This document shows positions 48,973-61,760 of a stretch of 64,000 bases of DNA, one piece after another; the stretch's first letter is position 1; each line of letters opens with the position of its first letter. A program made the translations under genes and the position numbers. The notes beneath the pieces are model-generated. The model ran no database searches. It saw only the letters and a program-made list of their open reading frames with translations, and was not told the origin of the DNA. The stretch covers positions 42,616,501 through 42,680,500 of the forward strand of contig JAMPIT010000230.1 in NCBI GenBank assembly GCA_026261815.1, read 5' to 3'. Origin of the DNA: Monarcha castaneiventris obscurior. Lineage: Eukaryota; Chordata; Aves; Passeriformes; Monarchidae.

Positions 48973-49685
48973 TCACAGAACCACAGATTGTCTGAAGCTG
49001 GAAGAGCCTCATAAGGGTCACAGTGTCCAACTCCTGCTTCCTTCAGAACTGCCTTGGTCATCATATTACTAAGAGCCTTGTCCAGATGCTCCTTGAACTC
49101 TGTCAGGCTTTGTGCTGCAACCACTTCCCTGGGCAGCCTGTTCCAGTGCCCAACCACCCTCTCAGTGAAGAATCCTTTCCTAATGTCCAATCTGAACATC
49201 CCTTGATGCAGCTCCATTCCATTTCCTTGTGTCTTATTGATGGTCACCAGAGAGAGATCAGCACCTCACCTCTGCTGCCTCACTTGAGGAAGTTGTAGAC
49301 TGTGATGAGGTGTCCCCTCAGCTTTCTCTCCTCCAAGCTGAACAAGCTAAGTGACCTCATCTGCTCCTTGTAGGTCTTGCACTTGAGACCTTACACCATC
49401 TTGTTCACCCTTCTCTGAACACACTCTAACAGTTTGATGTCCTTCTTACATTGCAGTGCCCAAAACTGCCCCCAGCACTCGAGGTGAGGCCGCCCCAGTG
49501 CAGAGCAGAGCAGGACAATCCCCTCCCTTGCCAGGCTGTCGATGCTGTGCCTGATGCCCCCAGGACAGGGTTGGCCCTCCTGGCTGCCAGGGCACTGCTG
49601 ACTCACATTCAACTTGCCATCAACCAGGAGCCCCAGGTCCCTTTTTGCAGCACTGCTCTCCAGCCCTTTGTTCCCCAGTGATAAG
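48973..49685 (-). mobile_element. CR1 LINE, 3' part (-)
   Basis: On the minus strand this is the end of CR1 ORF2 and the 3' UTR. A degenerate peptide includes SSAAKRDLGLLVDGKLN, GIVLLCSALGRPHLECWGQF and KDIKLLECVQRRVNKMV, matching the C-terminal end of CR1 reverse transcriptase proteins. It is followed by the 3' UTR with GGACATTAGGAAAGGATTCT and the GAACAGGCTGCCCAGGGAAG block, ending in the CTGTGGTTCTGTGATT tail at about 48973. It is 5'-truncated and about 710 bp long. The reading frame is broken or nonfunctional at this length. Confidence 0.93.
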
Positions 49686-51981
49686 GTCAACAAAGATTTC
49701 CTTTGCAGAGGCATTTTCCTGCAAACAGTGGAAGAAACATTTTGCTTTTTCAATATCATTGTGATGTACGCTAGACTTCCAGCATGTTTGCTACAACCAC
49801 AGAGCTTAAGAGTTGTCTGTGCTGCAGTCAGTGTGTGGCAGCAATTCATGAAGATGTCTCCACCTAACTCTGAGCAAACAGCTGCCAGCATTAAACAGAG
49901 CTGGAATTACTTACTTTCCTTCCGTCACATTGAGAAAATTGTTGTTATTAGGGGTTTGATATTAATTTTTTTGAATGGTATTAATGCTGATTTTCAGCCT
50001 TTCTTGTAGAGTTGCTTGAGTCAAATAATTTTGGCTATCTTTAATTCAACTTTTTTTTGAAGTAGTTACATGTGTGTTTGTTACAAATAGAAGAATACAG
50101 AATTTTAGAACAGGCTAATGAAAAAACCTGAAAACTTGAAGTACATGATTTGTGGGATGAAGAATGGGCTTGTTGGCAGAGAAGTGAGAGAATTGAGAGA
50201 ACTGTTTCCTATTCCTGCTGCTGATCCACATTTATTCTTCATCCTGGGAAAATTGTATAAGCCCTCTTTTTCACATGTGGTTATTGTGCTTCTGTCCTTT
50301 GGGTGTCCGATGAACACCTTTACTCTTAGAAAACTGAGCAATTGGTGCTTATCATTCTGAAACTAAGCCTGTTTAAGGTCCCAACTGGACCTTACTCAAG
50401 CAAAATTCTTTAACGATTTTTTCTTACAGTAAGGTAATGTCTAAACTATAACTGTGCACCACAAGAACATAGGGAAGATGAATTCATTAATATTTAGAAG
50501 TTATTCAGATTTTGTTAGGAGAAGCACTGTATAAATTCTAAGCAAATATGGGCAGCCTTTTTTTATGACTATATGTCTGTGTAGATCTATTCCCAGTAGG
50601 ATTGCTGATGGAGAAAGAAAACATGTGAGAGGAAGCAGAGCCATCCTTTAAATAATTTTAATAATATAAATTGATATTCTGCATAATGAAATGGGTTTTA
50701 AAAAATAAGAAGTATTTCTAAAGCATATCCTTCTATCACTCTCTTTCTTGTCTGGAAAATTACTTTGAACCAGTGCTCCTGTTAGGGAAGGGAATAAAAT
50801 TATTTACTAAATCCCTTGCAGCTCCACTTCTGAGAGAAAACTTGAGTCCACAGCATTTGTGACAACATTATGTTCTTGTATAGGAAGAAAATTCAGCTAT
50901 TTACATCTTAAAGGAATTGCTTTCTAATGCTAGACACTAATATTTTAGTGCGTGTGCTACCTAGCTATTTTTTTTTCTGTTGTATATGCAGTGCTAAGGG
51001 ATATAAGAAAACTCATGTATAAACAATATTCTTATGTGTTTGTTAGTACTTATTTATTTATCCTGTCCTAAAAGTTGAAAATTGTACATATAATAAATAT
51101 GAATATAAAAGACTGCAGCAAGATTTTAAAGCTAGCTATAACATACTGGGTAAGAAAATCACAAACAGGTAGTGAAGTGCATAGGTATCTGTACTTTGCA
51201 AAAATAGTGACCATGATTATTTCTGATACTAGAGCACATTTCTAAGTTTTATGATGTTGTTTTCCAATTCTTTGATCTCAGTCTTCATATTATATATTAC
51301 TGGTCTTCAATAAGCAGGCAAACATACTAGGTTTGTGAAGGTGGGTTTTTAAATAAATGTTTCTACAGTAGTACAGAATGGATAATTATTTCATGTATTA
51401 TGGTATAATGTCTTGCAAGTTGTCTTTTGAAAGAAAATATATTCACAGTTTCAAAGAAAAAGCTGTTGCAAAGTATCACTGTTGTGCCTTGCATGGCAGA
51501 TCCATTTATTGATCACTTCGTTGCTCAGACCGTCCCAAGAACATTTCACGGTGTTGCTCCAAAGTGACACAGAGCCCAGCTGAGGTCTCTGGTCTTTTTG
51601 CATCTTCTGTTTATTGGGACAAGCAGGGTGCTGGAGGGATGCAGGGTGATGATGCAGTTTAAACTCTGTTCAAAGCAGTTAATGAGTAACTACCGCCCTA
51701 GTGTTTATCCAGTGTATGAATTGCAGAATGATCCCTTCAGGGATGACTTAAGACCCAACACAACAGTTGTTTTAAAGGTCTCTGCACCTGCAAAGGGTAG
51801 AGCATCTGCTTGTTACTGTGTGCTGGCCCTTGGCTGTTGCTCAAAATCCAGTAGCGTTGTCCTGTGTTCAGAGGATTGCCTGTTGTCCTTTGGACCTTGC
51901 TGGATGCTGGTAGTTGGCACTTCCCTTAAACCCCTCCAATTACAAATGCAGTAATAGTGGTTATTCTGAATAACTCTTAAA

Positions 51982-52004
51982 TTTTTTTTTTTTTTTTTTT
52001 TTTT
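51982..52004. repeat. T run of about 23
   Basis: A long homopolymer run with no recognisable retroposon body attached on either side. It may be a poly(A) tail on the minus strand whose source I cannot identify. Confidence 0.85.
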
Positions 52005-52114
52005 GGAAGGCTAAACTTGTTTGGAATACATACTTTGTTCAAATACTGTGTTCAGAGAAACAATTAAAATACTTTGTCAAAGATGTGATAGTGCTTACCC
52101 TGAACCTTTGACAT

Positions 52115-52518
52115 CTTGGAGCAAGCCCACCCTGATAATCAGAGGGTCTGGAGCACATGGCACACATGGAGAGGCTGAGAGAACAAGTTTCATGTTGCCT
52201 TTCCTAAGAAGTCTTAAGGGGAGCTTTTTCCTGCCTGTAGCTGCCTCATGGGACAGTACAGAGAAGATGAAGCCAGACTTGTCTCAGCAGTGCACAATGG
52301 AAAGACAACAGGATTAATACAAGCTGGGAGATGGGAAATTCCAGCTTGATGTAGAGGGAAACTTGTTGCTGCGGGGAGGGTGGTCAGACACTGGAATGAG
52401 TGGCGAGAGAGGTTGTAGCATCTCCATGCTCGGAGACTCTATGCAGCCCTGAGCCAAGCAGCCAGCTAGACTGGAGAGCTCCAGAGGCGCCTTCAACCAT
52501 ATGTTATTCTGTGATTTG
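52115..52518 (+). mobile_element. CR1 LINE 3' fragment (+)
   Basis: It has ATCAGAGGGTCTGGAGCACA, GAGAGGCTGAGAGAAC, ACTGGAATGAGTGGCGAGAG, AGGTTGTAGCATCTCCATGC and GCGCCTTCAACC, ending with TTATTCTGTGATTTGATT, the CR1 microsatellite-like tail. The middle is diverged. It is oriented as the host gene. Confidence 0.82.
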
Positions 52519-53831
52519 ATTGTCCCAATCCAGTCCATCTTCCTAGAAAACAACCAACTGAACTAAAATTACCCCACAGGTTACCTCCTGGCATGGTAGC
52601 CACCATATGCTGAGCCCTATCTCTAGTTAGATATGTTAGCTCCTCTAGACTAGGATCCAAGAGTCTTTCAAGTGAGTTTGGGTCTCTGAGCTCTTCATCT
52701 TTTTCCAGCTTCGTAATAATTTGTATGCTTTGACCTTTAAGCAAGCAGAGTGGATTGACTGAAGTGGCAATGCTTATTCAGCTGGCTTGGCTCCACTCCC
52801 ATTTCTTCTTTATCTGGGCCATCTACATTTTGTACTGCATGAGGGTGGTGTTTTATGAACCGAATCCAAGGCAGACTGTAGGTCAGGGTTGAATGGATGG
52901 ATGTATAAAGTCACTGAGTGTTTCTGCCAACTTGTTTTGTCTCTCAATACACTCAGACATTTATGCAAGGTTACCTGAAATATGAGTCTTGTGATTTTTT
53001 AACAGTGTTCTAAACAGGTTTTTTTTAAAATTTTGTGATTGGGTAGTTTGAACATTATTGTGGAGAATTTTTCCTAATGTTTGTATTTTTACTTACAAAC
53101 AGTGCAGCTCTGACCTTTAAGGGAACTTGCTAACTTCAGCTTTCTGTGTGACAGATTAAGCTGATGCTATTAGATTTTATTTCTTGGAAATAAATACTTA
53201 AATGTTAGCTAAGACCTTTCTCTTTAGGACTTTAAGAGAGTTAAGATTTGTAGAATATTTTAAATATGTAGCAGGAAGACTTTCACAGTATGTAGGTGAA
53301 GAATCATATGTAAAAAAAACCCTAAACTTCTAAAAATATGGAAAAGACATGAATTTTGGCCCTGATAGAGAAATATTTTTTTTTATTTGTAACTTTATAT
53401 TGATAGAAAACGTTAATAAAAATTCTTCAGTAGTTCATTTTATAGTACTTTGTTCTGTCTAACCCCTTCTATCAGGAATGATTGTGTTATTGTTCCTCCA
53501 GTTCAGCCTGAAGGAAGGTTTTATAATCTTTTCCCGCACTCAGTGAACATTTTATCAGGAATTTCATTTTAGATGACAGATCAGTCTGTCAGTCTTGGGA
53601 ACTTGAGGCAGAAGGGTATTGAGTTTATGTTCCGTAATGATGGATTTCACCAGCAGCAGGAGTGAGAGGTCTGGACTGACCATCACCACAGACAGCTGTA
53701 AGGCTTGGATAGAAACACAATTGGTGCTCATGTTCTCTCCCTCTCACTTTCTCTGCAAGCACAGTCTTTTAAGAACTTACAAAGTTCACAGTCAGAGGTT
53801 CTGAATCAAGGTTTCCCCCTCCCTTAAACAG

Positions 53832-53874
53832 TATTTGGTTGGGTTGGTTTGGGTTTGGTTTTTTTTTTTTTTTG
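53832..53874. repeat. GGTT/GGGTTT-rich tract followed by T run
   Basis: TTGGTTGGGTTGGTTTGGG then TTTGG and a T run. It is low complexity, with two- and three-G runs. A related tract is at 58892-58930, and tracts of the complementary type are on the other strand. Confidence 0.7.
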
Positions 53875-55741
53875 TAGTCATAAAACTGTTTAGCATTCAC
53901 ATACTCTTTCATCACACTTTATTTGAGCCTTTTTTGAAAGAAGTTTTCTGCATAACCTTCAGGATCTTCTGATTATTCATGTAATTAAAATCCTCTCAAG
54001 TTTTTTTGACACCTAATACTACTCACTTTCAGTTTAATTTGCACCCCTTTTCAAAGCAGATATGAAACCTGTATGTGTTCTGAAGTATTGCACAATGTGA
54101 GACTGTTGTCTACGGATACAACTCTACATATGCAGTGATGCAAGATGTGTTTCCATTATCACTCGGGAATGAGATATCGCGGTTAGATAAACAGTCTAAT
54201 AAAAACATCTGTTTAATCCTTTGTCCTGGTCTGGAAAATACACTGAATGTTACACATTGTAAGAGGAAGTATTGCAATGGTAGGCAGAAAAACGTTGTGC
54301 ATGTTACTCAGTGTGGGGATTCTGGGTTCCCCATCTCAAAATGTTTACAGTAGAACTGCAGATAGTATAAAGAAAAGAGACAGAGATGGTCAAAGGTCTG
54401 GAATGGCCCCTGTGAGAGTATTCTTCTGTATGCTTTTATCTGGAAGGTAGTGGTTGGGGGGGCAATTGTGATCTTTATATATACATAGCATAGTCAGGTG
54501 AGTAGGGAACAGTATTGCTGCTCACTGTCTCTACTCACACAATATCTGTATTACAAGAACTAAAGAACACTTGCAGTTGGGATCTGAAAAATGGACAAAA
54601 GGTGTACTGTTTCCTGTAGGGTTGTGTTCAGCTCTCAGCTCTGCTCCGTAGCGTCCTCAGTTTGCTTGAATTAAAAAATAGGCTGGACAAATGCATGGAA
54701 GAAAATCCATTGAGAGCTATTACATTAAAAAAATCTGCTTCTGGCTCCAAGTCCTTGGGCTGTGAATTCCTGGAAGGCTGAGGAAAGTGTTCAGCATACC
54801 TGTCTGTAGGGCTTCTTCTGTTGTCAAGTGTTTTACGTATGTTATAAGGGTAGGTGGACCTTCTGTTTGAACTGAGTCAGATTCTGTTTGACACACTAAA
54901 AATGAATGCATGGGAACCTTTCTGCATTGTAAGATTTTTATTACTAGCTGCAGAAATTTGTCTTGCAACTCCCATTTTTGTATGAGAAACCAGTTTAATT
55001 TTTTATGACTTAAACAGATTGACTTGTTCTCTGAAGCAAGTTGTTTCTTAGAGAAATTAGCAAGTTAAAAGTACACAGCTGAGTTATGAGGCTAATTTTC
55101 AGTCTGTGGCTTATTTGGCTGGCTGTGGAGTTAAAAATTAACAGTAATTTGGGGAATTCACAAAGAAATTTGGACATTCTTTAAATTCTTTAAGAATTGG
55201 TATTTGCCCATTGTTTATGAACAAGTTTCAGAGTTGTCAGTATTTAACGTAGCACATTTTTTGCAGAAATTTTATTACATCAAAGCATCACTCATTCATT
55301 ATAATTAGACAATTTTTGCACTTAGAGAAAAAATATTTGGGAGGTGGTTGGGGATGGGTAGAGAGATAATTCTGCTCTTTTTAAATTAGAGATTTAGCTG
55401 TCATCATCATCTTCTTAAACCATCTTGCTTCTGTCACATCCCTTTCCTCCAAAAGTTCATAGCATTTACTGCATTTCTCTTAGATTTTAATTTAAGTAAT
55501 GCAACTAAAGTACTTAATCTTCTAGATTGTAACTGGTTCTGCTGTGAATAAGATTAAACAAATTAAATTCTTTATCTTTCATTGTTCATCCTCCCCCACT
55601 TTTATCAGTAACTGATAAATCTCACCTCCCATTCTTTAAGTTTTTCCTATTCTCACAGTCCTGCAGTGCCCCCACCTTGGACGCATTTCATTTTGTTTAT
55701 TTAGTTCTTTTCCCATAGTCAGATTGTAATTTTGTAATAGT

Positions 55742-55812
55742 CATATATATATATGTATGTATATGTGTATTATATAAAATATGCACATATATACGTGTGT
55801 GTGTGTGTGACA
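55742..55812. repeat. TA/TG-rich simple sequence
   Basis: An imperfect (TA)n, (TATG)n and (TG)n mixture ending in GTGTGTGTGTGTGTG. It is an intronic microsatellite. Confidence 0.88.
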
Positions 55813-55899
55813 GTCTCAAGTTATTTATGTTAGCGATCTCAAGGTCTTTGTGACCTTGTAAGTGTTCTTCAGACTGTATCGTGTGACGTAGAAAGGAAG

Positions 55900-56115
55900 A
55901 AATGTGTCTGGTGCCGAGTTCTGTCACAGTTGATTGTGAGCAGCAGGAGAGGGAGCAGGAGAACGACAGCTTCGGGAAGCTGGCAGAGCTACTTTTGTTT
56001 GCAATTGCTGGCTGGAGTCCCTCACTCCCACCCCAGCCTGGCCGCTCCCTGGGTCAGGCTGGAGCTCAGGGACACGTGGAGACCTGGGGAAGAGGAAGGG
56101 CTGTAGCACCACGAT
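55900..56115. other. small GC-rich, CpG-containing patch
   Basis: It stands out against AT-rich, CpG-poor surroundings. About eight CpGs occur between roughly 55880 and 56120, with G+C-rich stretches such as CCACCCCAGCCTGGCCGCTC. Short ORFs on both strands are unconvincing. It could be a small regulatory element, an unrecognised repeat or an exon of a non-coding transcript. It is too small for a classical CpG island. Confidence 0.4.
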
Positions 56116-59100
56116 GCAAATGTGTGAAATGCAGGTGCTGCAGAAAGACAGAGATTATTTCTAACAGGAGACTTCACAAGTCTTGTACCAGAGTGTGTCC
56201 TCTGTGACCTTTAACTATCAAGTTATAGGGAGAAATCATGACCTTACCATAGTTTCTTTGAATTTTAGGAAAAATTTTTAATGGGTCATACAGAAAGGAA
56301 TCACCATCAATGTTGACCCAAAGTGTTTAATGTCTGCATTTAAAAATTAAATTATTTTTGCTGTAGAAGCAATATTAATACAAAATCTCACTTCCAAACT
56401 TCGTTTGTCAGGCTGATTAAGAGCAAATTGCTAGTTTAATGTTCCTGCTAATGTAAATGTCAAGACAAAAAGAAAGTATTTAAGGGAAGATGTATATTGA
56501 AGTAACTCTCAGATACATGTTTTTCCGAGTAAGATTAATTGATCTTTTGACCAGAATTTTACTGTGACATTATCACTGTTCTGTCAAACAACTGAGGTAT
56601 ATCTCTTAATCTCATCTAAATAAATATTGGCATAGGAATGCAGCAGTTGCTGACTGTACCTTTATTGACCAGCTGCATTCTGATGACTAAGGTACTGAGC
56701 TATTGTGTGCTTCACAATAGAGTTTGTAAAAGAATATTGAATGTCTCTGGATGGTTTCTGACTGGCAGAGGTTTCCACATTATGCATCTGAACTCTGATC
56801 ATTTATCTAGAAATTTGTCTGGTTTGGCTTCAGTCATGTATTCTTTTTGTATTCCTTATGTTAATGTCTTCCTGAAGAGTTTGTATTGCAGGGTGATAAT
56901 TAGATTTTAGAATGTCAGTCTTCCACAAAGCAAAACAATTTAAATCTTAATATTCTACTTTTGACTTTCTGTTTCTAACTGTAGTAATTTACTCGTTGTC
57001 ATATATGCTTAGTTTCTAAATATATTTTGTTTTATAAAATGTTTTTATAGGCAAGCTTAAAAATCATTGCTTTGCTAAGGTAGATTCATTGGCCGTATGT
57101 ATGCAAAAAGATTAAGCCTACCATGATGCAATCTTAGTTTACCCAATGTAACTTTCTAATTATAATTATAAAAGAGCGTCATCTCAAAGACTCAGACGAA
57201 ATTTTGGTAATCTTTTTTTTTCTTTCCTCTTAGACTTCTCTTTTGAGTCCCCTGTTGATATTACAAGGTTTGATTTCTGCCCCTTGGATGTTTTGATCAA
57301 GTATTTCTTTACTGATGATGTGGGTACAGGAAGCAAAGTTGTGCCCTAAAACTCTTTTTCTTTCTATTTCATATACTTTCCATTTCAAACTCCTGACTAC
57401 CAAATAAGTTAATAACCTGCTCAAACATTGTGATGCTAAATACAGTGACTGGCAGTTTGCACTCTGCAGTTTAACTGAGGGCCCTAAATTGATCTCTGTG
57501 GCAGATACTTAAGCACTGTGTGTGACATTGTTTTTAATTTTCTGTTGCTGTCATATTATTTGATATGGAGTTTGGCAATAATTAAGGTCTTTACAAAGGA
57601 AAATCAGATTTCTTTCAGTTCCCTATTGGGGTAAAATACCCTTTCTCCTTGGTGCATACTTCGTTCATTTGACTGAAGCAAAAAGCATATGTATGAGGGC
57701 TGATAGCTCCTTTCCCTACTGCAGAGAGTCAAGGATTATTCTGTAAACAACCCAATTCGTTTCTTACTGTATATTCTCAAGTTCTACATTTGCTTGCCCT
57801 ATGTCAAATTCTGGAGCAGGATTTAAATTCCCTGCACGTAGCTATCTTTAGGGCTCACATCTGGATGGCACTGCAGGAGCATATTGCTGAAAGCAAACAG
57901 ACTAGCAGTTCTGATGGTAACAATGGAGTCTGAGAAAATACTGGATGCATGTATAAGATTCCATTAAAAAGCAGGGAGTGAGAGGGATGTCTAATGCAGT
58001 CCATTTAATGCAGAACTCTCCAGAGAGTGAAGTGGGGATTATGTCTGCTCCTGTGCTTATTAAAGACTGGTATAGAGGATGCTCGTTGGGCGAATGGTAT
58101 CTCCATAACAGACGCTCTGATACTCATGAATACGTTTCTAATTATATCTTAATGATCTCACCCACAAATAGGAAAACAAAAATCTTTGTCTCCCTGAGTG
58201 GTTACCTTAGTGGCTGCAGGATTGGCAAGGTTTAGATTTTCCATCTCCTCTCACTAGTCCCAGGGGGCTTCATTGTGAGAAATGAGATGTGTTTATGATG
58301 GTGAATTAGATTGCTGTAAAAGGTTATTTCAACAGACAGTTGGGAAATCATAATAGAATAATTTAGTAAAAATGGGAGCTAAAGTATGCTTAATGAAACA
58401 TGATTAGATTTAATTTTCTTGCTATTTCAATCATTAAAGGTACATTATGCTTTCTCAGACCTCATTTGGGCTCTTTGCCATGGACCCACTCTTAGTAACA
58501 GACTGAAACTTGCATGTTCCATTAGGATATGAAAATGGCTAATGATCCTCTAGCCTCTTCTCCCTGGCTTTTGTAAAATTTCTGTTACTGGCTTTTCAGA
58601 TATATTTTACCTGTTTTCATCTTTGATCCTTTTATTCCCTCACATCTATTGTACACATTTTTCAGTATGAATATCTGATATGGGAGTACAGATTGAATGA
58701 AATGAAGTAAAAGACTAATATATCTACCTAATAATAGTGAAGTGGCTTATTATGAGTAATTAAAAATTGTTAATTTAGTTATTACTAGGATTCTATGTTC
58801 TAACAAAGTTCGTATTTTAATTTCTTCATATAAAATACGTTTCTATGCTGTCTTAATCCAGTGGTACAATTCTTCGGGTTTATGTGGCCTTTTATTGGTT
58901 TGGTTTTTGGGGGGATTTTAGTTGGGTTTTGGTTTCATTTTTATTATTTTTCTTTATTCTTTCCTTTTACAGTGCAATGACATGTTGTGTGACACCACAT
59001 GTGGGCTAAAATTTCTGTCTGGCCTCGAGTGTTATTAAATTTAGTTCTCGATGATATTTTATGCCTCTCTCTTAGCATCAAAATGCTACTTTGATCTAAA

Positions 59101-59189
59101 AATATCCAACTCCTTTTCAGGCTATGAATTCATATGAGAATAAAACTGCTCTTTGCTGGAAGACAACTTGGGTAGAGCAGCACAACCTT

Positions 59190-59317
59190 GCTGATCAGCT
59201 CAGTTGCTCAGAGCACCAAGGTTGTGAGGTTGATCCCTGTATGGGCCATTCACTTCAGAGCTGGACTCGATGATCCATGTGGGTCCCTTCCACCTCAGAA
59301 TAGTCTGTGATTCTGTG
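59190..59317 (+). mobile_element. tRNA-Ile-derived SINE (TguSINE1-like), deleted
   Basis: ATCAGCTCAGTTGCTCAGAG runs directly into CACCAAGGTTGTGAGGTTGA and TCCCTGTATGGGCCATTCAC, followed by GGACTCGATGATCCATGTGG, GTCCCTTCCACCTCAGAATA and GTCTGTGATTCTGTGG. It is the same family and orientation as the copy at 1164. About 14 nt spanning the anticodon region are missing, while the B box (GGTTGATCCC) and CR1-like tail are kept. Confidence 0.82.
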
Positions 59318-61144
59318 GTCATGGCTCCTTTTGTTTTCAGGATTCCAGCCTGTTGTTGGGGGAGGAAATATAGGCATTATTTCAGCGTTTCATGATGTTA
59401 TTCCAAGTTGGATGTATGTTTCACTGAAAAAGGCTTCTTTTGTTCAGGATGAATCTTCTGCCCAGAGTCACATGGGAGGTAGAGGAGAAAGGGAGACCTC
59501 AGGGTAGCCAGTGGCATGTCAGTCAGGAATGCTCAGGGGAAAGGCCCTAGCGCAGATCCACGTTCGTAATCACCCTAGAGGAAATGGTTGACTCCGGTTG
59601 ACTTTCTGAAGCTCAAAATAAGTATTTTGACTACTAAGCAAGGTATTTACTAACATCTCTCATCATCTCCTACTGAAGTTGCTTCAGTTTGCATATTCTA
59701 GATTTTCCTTGTCACAGAACCTTGTGATGATCTGGATTTTCACTAAAAATGAGGAGAAATGAAAGAACTTGAGTCCTCTACATTTCTTGTAAGGTAGCGA
59801 ACCACTGTGGGTCACAGGCGGTGTGATAACCTAGCAAGTGTGTCAGTGCACACTGGGAATGTTTGTTTGAAGTCTTTAACATTTGAGGAAATTGAAAGTC
59901 TAGCTCCATTTTGAAACAGCATAGAGTCTCAAGTCATCGATTTTTCAGTGTTGCTAGAATAATTTCATTTGAATTTATATGTCAGTTGAAATAATTTATG
60001 AGAAAACATGTATGTGTGTATGTTCATGTGTCCGTTTATACATATTTAATGGATCCTGTCCTCCTTATAAAGCAATAGACATTGGTTCTCATATAATCAT
60101 TTAGTGCCTGTTTACTACTGGAATGAGCTATATAAGGGGCAAAAAAAAGTCACTCTTTAGGGGGTTGAAGGCGCTGTGTTACACTTTGAAGGCACTGGAA
60201 TCTCCTGTGTTTCCAGGCAATAATTGCCTTAACAGTGGTGAAAATCGGGAAGATTTGAATTGAATCTATGCTTGGAAATACCCCACATATTGATGACTGA
60301 AATGTATCTCTGTCATTAAGTGGAATTTGTTTTCATAAACTATAGCAATTTTCAAACCTGTATTCTTAAAGTTGATTTCTTGAATGAGTATATAGGTATT
60401 TAAACAGAAATTACTTGGGGGAAGAGATGGGGGAGACTATAAAGAAAACTATAATAAATTACTTGGAGATTACCCTGGAACGTTTTGTAAAAATAAAAAT
60501 GCTGTTCAATATATTCTTAATAATACTAATAACAAAATGCAGTATAACTTCCTCTGTCTTTGAGAAAGACATAGGACTTGCTTAGAAGAGGCTCCTATTT
60601 TGCTGAACTTAGCCATTTCTGATTCTGTTTTTGAACCATCTGTTAATCTCTGATGAAAATGGAATAAATTAAATGTGGTATCATATTTAGCAGCAAGAGA
60701 TATACTTTTTTCAAGTCATAGCATCTGATACTGTTTCACAAATGCTTATGAGGAGCAGAACTGGTTTCATTTCCTTGTATTCTTGTAGATGTGAGTTAAG
60801 CTTTTAAATTGTAAGTTGTGCCTTTGCTTTTCTTTGCAATGTAGGAATTGACTTCAGAACAGGTGAGAGTAAGAATTTTCGGAAGTGGTGCTTGGGTTGT
60901 GCCAGGCAAGCGCACAGAGTTCTTCAGGGAGGATCAGTGGGGTATCAGCTGACCCTGTAGTGCTGAGTGACTGTGAATTTTTCAAGCTGTCTACTGCCTG
61001 GCACTATTGAGATTGCCATGGGAGCAAGGCTCAGGCTAGTCCAAAATTCATCTTGCTATATGCTTTTTTATGCACTCAGTGGAACAATTATTATTTTTTG
61101 TCTTTTCTTCTTAGTTTAATATTCTAAGTGATGAGAACTAAACC

Positions 61145-61375
61145 AAAGAATCATAGAACAGTTTGGCTTGGAAAGAATCTTAAACTATCATTTAGTTCCA
61201 ACACCCCTGCCCTGGGCACGCATGTCATTCACTAGGCCAGTTTGCTCAAAGCCCTGAGGGATGGGGCATCCATAACTTTTCTAGGAAACCTGTGCCAGTG
61301 TCTCAGCACCCTTGTTGCAAATAATTTCTTCCTTACATGCCATCTAGATCTATTCTTTTAGTTGGATCTCATCTT
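61145..61375 (-). mobile_element. CR1 LINE 3' end (-)
   Basis: It starts with the tail complement AAAGAATCATAGAACAGTTT, then GGCTTGGAAAGAATCTTAAA. GATGGGGCATCCATAACTTT, CCTGTGCCAGTGTCTCAGCA and AATTTCTTCCTTACATGCCA are standard CR1 3' UTR blocks read in reverse. It is about 230 bp and 5'-truncated. Confidence 0.93.
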
Positions 61376-61737
61376 AAATTCACAAGAATAGTAATCTATT
61401 AGCACATAAAAATTTATTATAAACCTCATATTGTAAGTATATTTTGAGTAATAATAATTACCATTATTGCCATTCTTGTTAGCAGTCATCTCTTTCTCCA
61501 TTTTACTTCCTTCACATCAGTTCTCTTTCAGATGCTGTTCTGTGGCCTAGCATCACCGTCAGGCTGTTGCTGGCTAAGGAAACAGTTGTCTTTCAATATC
61601 AGTGAATTCCAGCGGCTGGAAGATACAATTCCTGTGACTGATGTTGCATTCATGCTGTCAGTATTTTATAGAGCTAAAATGGGGCTGTCACTTCATAAGT
61701 AGTTTCTGAAGTGTGCGTACCTGAAATACGGCCTTCT

Positions 61738-61760
61738 AAAGTGAACTTCATGTTCACTTT
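61738..61760. promoter_or_regulatory. 9-bp inverted repeat resembling a steroid receptor site
   Basis: AAAGTGAAC, TTCAT, GTTCACTTT. The core GAACTTCATGTTC differs at one position from the GAACAnnnTGTTC pattern of glucocorticoid/androgen-type receptor sites. This is a pattern match only, deep in an intron. Confidence 0.3.

Noticed and set aside
49391..49891. 166-codon minus-strand protein gene
   Set aside because: The C-terminal part is decayed CR1 reverse transcriptase end and 3' region. The N-terminal part is read-through into unrelated flanking sequence.
51982..52004. Poly(A) tail of a processed pseudogene
   Set aside because: A T run alone is not enough. The adjoining sequence matches no transcript I recognise and no target-site duplication is visible.
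56638..56910. Next ULK4 exon (MQQLLTVPLLTSC...)
   Set aside because: It is followed by GTACTG and preceded by an AG, but the residues do not fit the expected ULK4 segment and the frame is not supported by codon pattern.
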